This document shows, one piece after another, positions 1 to 5,138 of a DNA stretch of 5,138 bases. This DNA is from Phenylobacterium sp. (lineage in GTDB: Bacteria; Pseudomonadota; Alphaproteobacteria; Caulobacterales; Caulobacteraceae). Under the pieces are notes generated by a model. The model ran no database searches, was not told the origin of the DNA, and worked only from the letters and a program-made list of their open reading frames with translations. The translations under genes were made by a program, and so were the position numbers. How positions within the stretch are numbered: the first letter of the stretch is position 1; the number at the start of each line of letters is the position of its first letter. The DNA is taken from assembly GCA_028291285.1 (NCBI GenBank), contig JAQGIJ010000487.1, positions 1 to 5,138 of the forward strand, in the 5' to 3' direction.

Positions 1-1257
1 CGCGCCCTTCACCGGGGTGGTCACCTTGCCGTCCTCGATCAGGTAGGCCTCGGTGCACTGGAAGACGAACTTGCCGTTGGTGATGTCCACCTGGCCGCCG
101 CCGAAGTTGGCGCAGTAGAGGCCGCGCTTGGTGGAGGCGATCATCTCCTCGCGGCTGGACTCCCCGGCCAGCATGCCGGTGTTGGTCATCCTGGGCATCG
201 GCATGTGCGCATAGGACTGGCGGCGCGCATTGCCGGTGGGCTCGAGGCCCATCAGCCGCGCGCTCATCCGGTCGTGCATGTAGCCCACCAGGATGCCGTC
301 CTCGATCAGGATGGTGCGCTCGGTGGGCGTGCCCTCGTCGTCGACGGTGAGCGAGCCGCGGCGGCCGAGGATCGTGCCGTCGTCGAAGACGGTGACGCCG
401 GGCGCGGCCACCCGCTCGCCCATGCGGCCGGAGAAGGCCGAGGTGCCCTTGCGGTTGAAGTCGCCTTCCAGCCCGTGGCCCACGGCTTCGTGCAGCAGCA
501 CGCCGTTCCAGCCCGGGCCCAGCACCACGTCCATCTCGCCGGCCGGGCAGGGCACGGCCTCGAGGTTGACCAGCGCCTGGCGCAGCGCTTCGTCCACCTG
601 CTCCTGCCAGTTCTGCGGCGTGATCCAGGTCTCGAAGCCGGCGCGGCCGCCGGAGCCGGAGGAGCCGTTCTCGCGCCGGCCGTCGCGCTCGACGCTGATC
701 TGCACGTTGATCCGGCAGAGCGGGCGCACGTCGCGGATCAGCCGGCCGTCGGCGCGCAGGATCTCCACCGTGCGGCGCTCGCCGGCCAGCGAGGCCATCA
801 CCTGCACCACCCGCGGATCGCGGGCGCGGGCCCAGGCGTCGACCTCCTGCAGCAGCGCCACCTTGTCGGAGAAGGCCGGCGAGGCGAGCGGGTTCTCCTC
901 GCCGTAGAGCTTGGCGTTGGTCGGCCGCGGCCCCTCGGCCGTCACGCCGTCGTAGCCGCGCCGGGCGAGCTTGGCGGAGTCGGCCGCGCGCCGGATGGCG
1001 GCTTCCGAGATCTCGCTGGCGTGGGCGTAGCCGGCCGTCTCGCCGGCCACCACGCGCAGGCCGAAGCCCTCGGTGGCGTCATAGGCGGCGGACTTCAGCC
1101 GGCCGTCGTCGAACAGGAAGGATTCGCTCTCGGAGCGCTCGACGAACAGCTCGCCGTCGTCGGCGCCGGCGATGGCCTCGCCGAGGATGCTGCGGGCGCG
1201 GTCCGGATCGACGCCGGCCGAATCCAGGATCGAGGGGGCGGGGGAATGGGCGTTCAT
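1..1257 (-). CDS. tldD: TldD metalloprotease, partial (C-terminus beyond left edge)
   Basis: This is the catalytic subunit of the TldD/TldE (PmbA) zinc metalloprotease, a cytosolic heterodimer. In E. coli it processes microcin B17 and degrades flexible peptides such as CcdA. The reverse strand reads open from the ATG at 1257 to the window edge, giving 419 residues; the family is usually about 475-480, so roughly 55-60 residues are missing. The zinc motif HEAVGH (HExxxH) is at residues 256-261, followed by the family signature GLEGDFNRKGTSAFSGR. The C-terminal part has CANFGGGQVDITNGKFVF and EAYLIEDGKVTTPVKGA, also typical of TldD. The cysteine zinc ligand known from E. coli TldD would lie beyond the edge. 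The HExxxH motif separates it from PmbA/TldE, which lacks it. The start (MNAHSPAPSILDSAG) fits the family length, but no good Shine-Dalgarno sequence precedes it. In-frame GTG (1293) and TTG (1266) codons are less likely alternatives. It lies 58 bp downstream of the co-directional glycosyltransferase gene and may be cotranscribed with it. Confidence 0.95.
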   Translation of the reverse strand, partial: MNAHSPAPSILDSAGVDPDRARSILGEAIAGADDGELFVERSESESFLFDDGRLKSAAYDATEGFGLRVVAGETAGYAHASEISEAAIRRAADSAKLARRGYDGVTAEGPRPTNAKLYGEENPLASPAFSDKVALLQEVDAWARARDPRVVQVMASLAGERRTVEILRADGRLIRDVRPLCRINVQISVERDGRRENGSSGSGGRAGFETWITPQNWQEQVDEALRQALVNLEAVPCPAGEMDVVLGPGWNGVLLHEAVGHGLEGDFNRKGTSAFSGRMGERVAAPGVTVFDDGTILGRRGSLTVDDEGTPTERTILIEDGILVGYMHDRMSARLMGLEPTGNARRQSYAHMPMPRMTNTGMLAGESSREEMIASTKRGLYCANFGGGQVDITNGKFVFQCTEAYLIEDGKVTTPVKGA

Positions 1258-1315
1258 GACCGTCAAGATAGGGAGCAGCGTCGCCCGCGTCACCTGCGAC
1301 GCGTGAACATGGCGA

Positions 1316-3508
1316 TCAGCGCGCCTTCTCTTCCAGCAGGCCGTAGAAATCGCGGGCGAAGCCTGGGCCGTCGCCGAGCGGGCTGCTGCGAAGGCGCGTC
1401 CGCAGCGTGGCGTGAAGCTCGCGCCGGCGCTCGCGGTCGCCGGCCAGCGCCAGCGCCGCGACCCGGTATCCCGCAACGTCGTCCGCCGCCAGCTCCGGCA
1501 GTCCGGCGTGGCTGAGGATCGACCACGACAGCCGCTCGAAGAGGGCGGGGCCTTTGAGGCTCACCACCGGCACGCCCATCCATAGCGATTCGATCGTCGT
1601 GGTCCCGCCGGTCAGGGGGAAGGTGTCCAGGCTGATGTCGAGGGTGTTGTAGAGCCCCATGTGCTCGGCCTCGACGACGTGGAAGTCGAGGCGGTCCGGC
1701 GCCACCCCTTGCGCGGCGAATGCGGCGGTCAGGTTGCGGCGGAAGACGGCGGAGGCGCACTCCCGCCGGACGAAGGCGAAGCGGGCGTTGGGGACGGCGG
1801 CGGTGATCTCGGCCCAGACCCTGAGGGTCTCCGGTGTGTACTTTGTGGGGTTGCTGGCCGTGCCGAAGGTGAGGACGCCCCGCCGCTCCTCCGGCGTCCG
1901 CGCCTCGATCGCATGGCGCTCGTCGAAGGTGGTGACGCCCATCGCGTAGTAGCTGCCCGGCAGCACCCAGGGCGCTTCGGCGAGCAACGCGTCCTCGGCG
2001 GGGCGGCTGAAGCGGTCGCAGATCAGGCCGTCGATGGTCTGCAGCCCGACCGAATGGACGTAGCCCAGCCAGCTCGCCTGCCGCGGCGCCGGGCGCCAGG
2101 CCATCACGTCGACCCGGTTGTGCCCGGTGGTCCCGCCCAGGTCGAGCAGCACGTCCAGAGCGTCGTCGGCGATCGGCTGTGCGGCCTCGCGGCTCCCAAG
2201 GCCGACAAGGCGCCGAAAGCCGGTGGCCTGGGCGGCGAAGACCGTCTGCAGGACGTCGGCCGGCTTGGGGTCGAAGCTGTAGCAGAAGAGGTCCGCGCGG
2301 GCCGGGTCGCGGTGGTCGAACAGGGGCTCGACGAAATAGCCCACGGGATGCTTGCGCAGGTCCGCCGAGAGCAGGCCCACCCGCAGCTTCCGGCGCGGCG
2401 CCCGGGCCGGGCGGCGAATCGGCGCCTGCTCGGCCTCGGCGATCCGCTCGCGCCCCCAGCGGCGATGCTGCTCCAGGAGATCGAGCCGGTCTTCGCGCGT
2501 CGTCACGCGGCTGAGCAGGCTGAGGAAGCCCGTGTGCAGGCCCGCTTCGGCCCACACCCGCGCCAGCTCGCCGGGCGACCCCAACCGGGCGTCAGCCTCG
2601 AAGTCGCAGGTTCGCCGGAACACATGGTCCAGGATCTTCTTGCGATAGGCGCCCAGGTCCGGCCGCCCGGCGATTGATCCGGCGAGCCCGGCGGCCTCGT
2701 CGAGCCGCGAGCCCTCCTCCGCGCCGGAGCCCACGCTCAGCCGTTGGATCAGGGCGAAGGCGGCGGCCGCGGCCGAGGGCGCGAGCGCCACCGCGCGCCT
2801 CAGGTGCATCTCGCAGGCCGGATCGTCGCGCTCCGCCAGCAGGTCGCCGAGATAGAAGTGCGCCCAGGCCACGTCAGGAAACTGCGCCAGGACGTCGCGC
2901 AGGAAGCCTTCCAGCGCCTCGCGCGCGCCCGCCGCGTTGAGCAGAACGGCCTTGGCTTCCAGCACGGGCTGGGCGCGCAGCCCGCTCGCCAGCGCCTCGT
3001 CGAGAATCGGCACCCCCGCTGCGGGACCGTGCGTCTGCGCCACGGCGCGAGCGAGCTCGATCCAGGCGTCCGCGCTCGCCGGGTCCGCGGCCAGCGCCAG
3101 GCGTAGGCTCTCTGTCGCGGCGCGCGCGTCGCCCAGGCGCGAGCGGGCGCGTCCGAGCGCGAGCAGGTGCGCGGCGCTGGTGGGTTTCACCGCCGCCATC
3201 GCCTCGAGATCCGGCAGGGCCCGCGCCGCCTCGCCCAGATCGACGAGCACATTGCCGCGGTTGAGCTGCGCGCCGGGATGGTGCGGGGCCAGGGCCAGCG
3301 CCCGCTCGAGCGCGTCCAGCGCCTCGGGATGTCGCCGCAGAAGGCGCAGGAAGACGCCGTGGATGTTCCAGAGGTCGGCGCTTTGCGGGTGATCCTTCAC
3401 CGCCTGTGCCGTCAGCGCGCAGCCCTCGTCATGCCGGCCCTCGCGGTAGAGGGCGCGGGCGCGGGTGAGCGCCTCTTCGGGGGCGGGAAGTGCGTCTCGG
3501 TCTGGCAT
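1316..3508 (-). CDS. TPR-repeat protein with GT41 (SPINDLY/OGT-like) glycosyltransferase domain
   Basis: This 730-residue protein is predicted to be a cytoplasmic protein glycosyltransferase; there is no signal peptide or membrane segment. Residues about 8-246 form roughly seven TPR helical repeats, for example ADLWNIHGVFLRLLRRHPEA at 44-63 and repeats ending LALAPHHP and LALAADPAS, which usually bind the protein substrate. A linker (about 250-370) leads to a GT-B domain at about 374-728. Alignment by eye to human OGT shows LRVGLLSADLRKHPVGYF with His387 (like OGT H498), RPAPRQASWLGY, SNPTKYTPETL with Lys556 (like K842) and LTGGTTTIESLWMGVPVV at 632-649. Only about 20 residues separate the two catalytic lobes, so the animal OGT intervening domain is absent, as in bacterial homologues. 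The start has a basic-acidic N-terminus and a weak GAGAG ribosome site. TPR glycosyltransferases of this general design modify flagellins in some Caulobacterales (FlmG), but no flagellar or sugar-nucleotide gene is nearby. Target and donor are therefore unknown and no symbol is given. Confidence 0.93.
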   Translation of the reverse strand: MPDRDALPAPEEALTRARALYREGRHDEGCALTAQAVKDHPQSADLWNIHGVFLRLLRRHPEALDALERALALAPHHPGAQLNRGNVLVDLGEAARALPDLEAMAAVKPTSAAHLLALGRARSRLGDARAATESLRLALAADPASADAWIELARAVAQTHGPAAGVPILDEALASGLRAQPVLEAKAVLLNAAGAREALEGFLRDVLAQFPDVAWAHFYLGDLLAERDDPACEMHLRRAVALAPSAAAAAFALIQRLSVGSGAEEGSRLDEAAGLAGSIAGRPDLGAYRKKILDHVFRRTCDFEADARLGSPGELARVWAEAGLHTGFLSLLSRVTTREDRLDLLEQHRRWGRERIAEAEQAPIRRPARAPRRKLRVGLLSADLRKHPVGYFVEPLFDHRDPARADLFCYSFDPKPADVLQTVFAAQATGFRRLVGLGSREAAQPIADDALDVLLDLGGTTGHNRVDVMAWRPAPRQASWLGYVHSVGLQTIDGLICDRFSRPAEDALLAEAPWVLPGSYYAMGVTTFDERHAIEARTPEERRGVLTFGTASNPTKYTPETLRVWAEITAAVPNARFAFVRRECASAVFRRNLTAAFAAQGVAPDRLDFHVVEAEHMGLYNTLDISLDTFPLTGGTTTIESLWMGVPVVSLKGPALFERLSWSILSHAGLPELAADDVAGYRVAALALAGDRERRRELHATLRTRLRSSPLGDGPGFARDFYGLLEEKAR

Positions 3509-3554
3509 TCTCGTGCTCTCGCGCCACCGCTCCGGGGCGGCGGCGAGCCTGTTC

Positions 3555-3582
3555 GATCTATCTGGTGCAGGCGCCTTGGCAA
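3555..3582 (-). promoter_or_regulatory. Candidate promoter for the TPR-GT41 gene
   Basis: Reading the reverse strand, TTGCCAA (3582-3576) is followed after 13 nt by GATAGATC (3562-3555). The second element matches the published Caulobacter housekeeping -10 consensus GCTANAWC at 7 of 8 positions. The first matches TTGACGS at 4 of 7, and the 13-nt spacing lies in the accepted 10-14 range. Transcription would start about 40-50 nt before the ATG at 3508. This is a match by eye in a region chosen for its position, so it remains a candidate. Confidence 0.4.
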
Positions 3583-3604
3583 GTTCCGGGGATGCGCGTA
3601 TTCA
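3576..3604 (+). promoter_or_regulatory. Weak candidate promoter for coxBA
   Basis: TTGGCA (3576-3581) is 17 nt upstream of TATTCA (3599-3604). The -35 matches the general sigma-70 consensus at 5 of 6 positions and the -10 only at 3 of 6. A start near 3611 would give a leader of about 100 nt before coxB. It is the only plausible pair found on this strand in the intergenic region. It does not match the Caulobacter -10 consensus well, so the true promoter may lie elsewhere. Confidence 0.22.
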
Positions 3605-3705
3605 CGCCGGCTGAAGGGGCGGACCGGCGCGATCACACGCGCCCGCGCGCTCATCTGTCAGGCGGCGGGATCGGCATCGCGAGACGCGGCCGCGCCTAAG
3701 AGACC

Positions 3706-3711
3706 GAGGGG
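3706..3711 (+). promoter_or_regulatory. Ribosome binding site of coxB
   Basis: GAGGGG lies just before the ATG at 3714; the GAGG core ends 4 nt from the start codon. The spacing is a little short, but this is the only purine-rich anti-SD match nearby. It supports this ATG over the in-frame ATGs at 3735 and 3771. Those later starts would remove the basic n-region (MKSRFKGMR) of the signal peptide. Confidence 0.6.
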
Positions 3712-3713
3712 AC

Positions 3714-5138
<1,425 letters not shown>

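Larger units (their letters stand above)
3509..3713. promoter_or_regulatory. Divergent intergenic region between the glycosyltransferase gene and coxB
   Basis: This 205-bp non-coding stretch separates the leftward TPR-GT41 gene from the rightward coxB. Because the two genes start back to back, it must hold the promoter of each unless transcription enters from outside. It contains a less GC-rich patch around 3550-3605 where the best promoter-like elements for both strands are found. Short ORFs crossing it do not resemble proteins. No clear terminator, riboswitch or long inverted repeat was seen. Confidence 0.7.

Noticed and set aside
1286..1303. Inverted repeat CGCGT/ACGCG in the gap before tldD as a possible terminator
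   Set aside because: The stem is only 5 bp with an 8-nt loop and no following T-run, which is expected by chance at this GC content.
205..1515. Long plus-strand open frame of 436 codons over tldD
   Set aside because: It lies antisense to the clear TldD coding frame and runs on into the next gene. It is rich in Arg, Gly, Ala and His as expected for a GC-rich shadow frame, and shows no recognisable domain.
1290..2555. Second minus-strand open frame of 421 codons inside the TPR-GT41 gene
   Set aside because: It is an alternate frame of the same strand with Arg/Pro/Gly-rich translation and no family motifs. The GT41 motifs all fall in the other frame without interruption.
1661..2677. Plus-strand open frame of 338 codons antisense to the GT41 domain
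   Set aside because: It has no recognisable motif and the composition of a GC-rich shadow; the opposite strand encodes a continuous, motif-bearing protein.
3412..3654. Small minus-strand open frame of 80 codons overlapping the start of the TPR-GT41 gene and the intergenic region
   Set aside because: It overlaps the real gene start in another frame, is Arg/Pro-rich, and has no ribosome site or similarity that could be recognised.

Overview
The window is very GC-rich and encodes only recognisable protein genes. The gene families, the codon bias, the tldD–coxB–coxA neighbourhood and the style of the cytochrome oxidase subunits point to an alphaproteobacterium. A Caulobacter/Phenylobacterium-type genome is the best guess. 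That placement is an inference, helped by a minus-strand promoter candidate that fits the Caulobacter housekeeping consensus.

Layout. Two genes run leftwards. At 1-1257 is the N-terminal 419 residues of TldD, a zinc metalloprotease of the TldD/PmbA family, cut by the left edge. Upstream of it, at 1316-3508, is a complete 730-residue protein with N-terminal TPR repeats and a C-terminal GT41 (SPINDLY/O-GlcNAc-transferase-like) glycosyltransferase domain. A 205-bp divergent intergenic region (3509-3713) separates these from two rightward genes. They are coxB/ctaC (3714-4715, complete cytochrome c oxidase subunit II precursor) and coxA/ctaD (from 4733, first 135 residues of subunit I, cut by the right edge).

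How the genes work together. coxB and coxA lie 17 bp apart and form the start of an aa3-type cytochrome c oxidase operon. CoxB carries the CuA electron-entry site and CoxA the heme a / heme a3-CuB centre. TldD works elsewhere, in peptide processing with its partner TldE/PmbA, which is not in the window. The TPR-glycosyltransferase has no evident link to respiration. Its target protein and sugar donor cannot be read from this window.

Nothing here looks like a wholly new system. The points most worth a second look are the TPR-GT41 gene between tldD and the cox operon, the 63-residue Ala/Pro-rich periplasmic tail of CoxB, and the possible back-to-back promoters sharing one TTGGCAA element. No RNA genes, CRISPR arrays, insertion sequences or attachment sites were seen.
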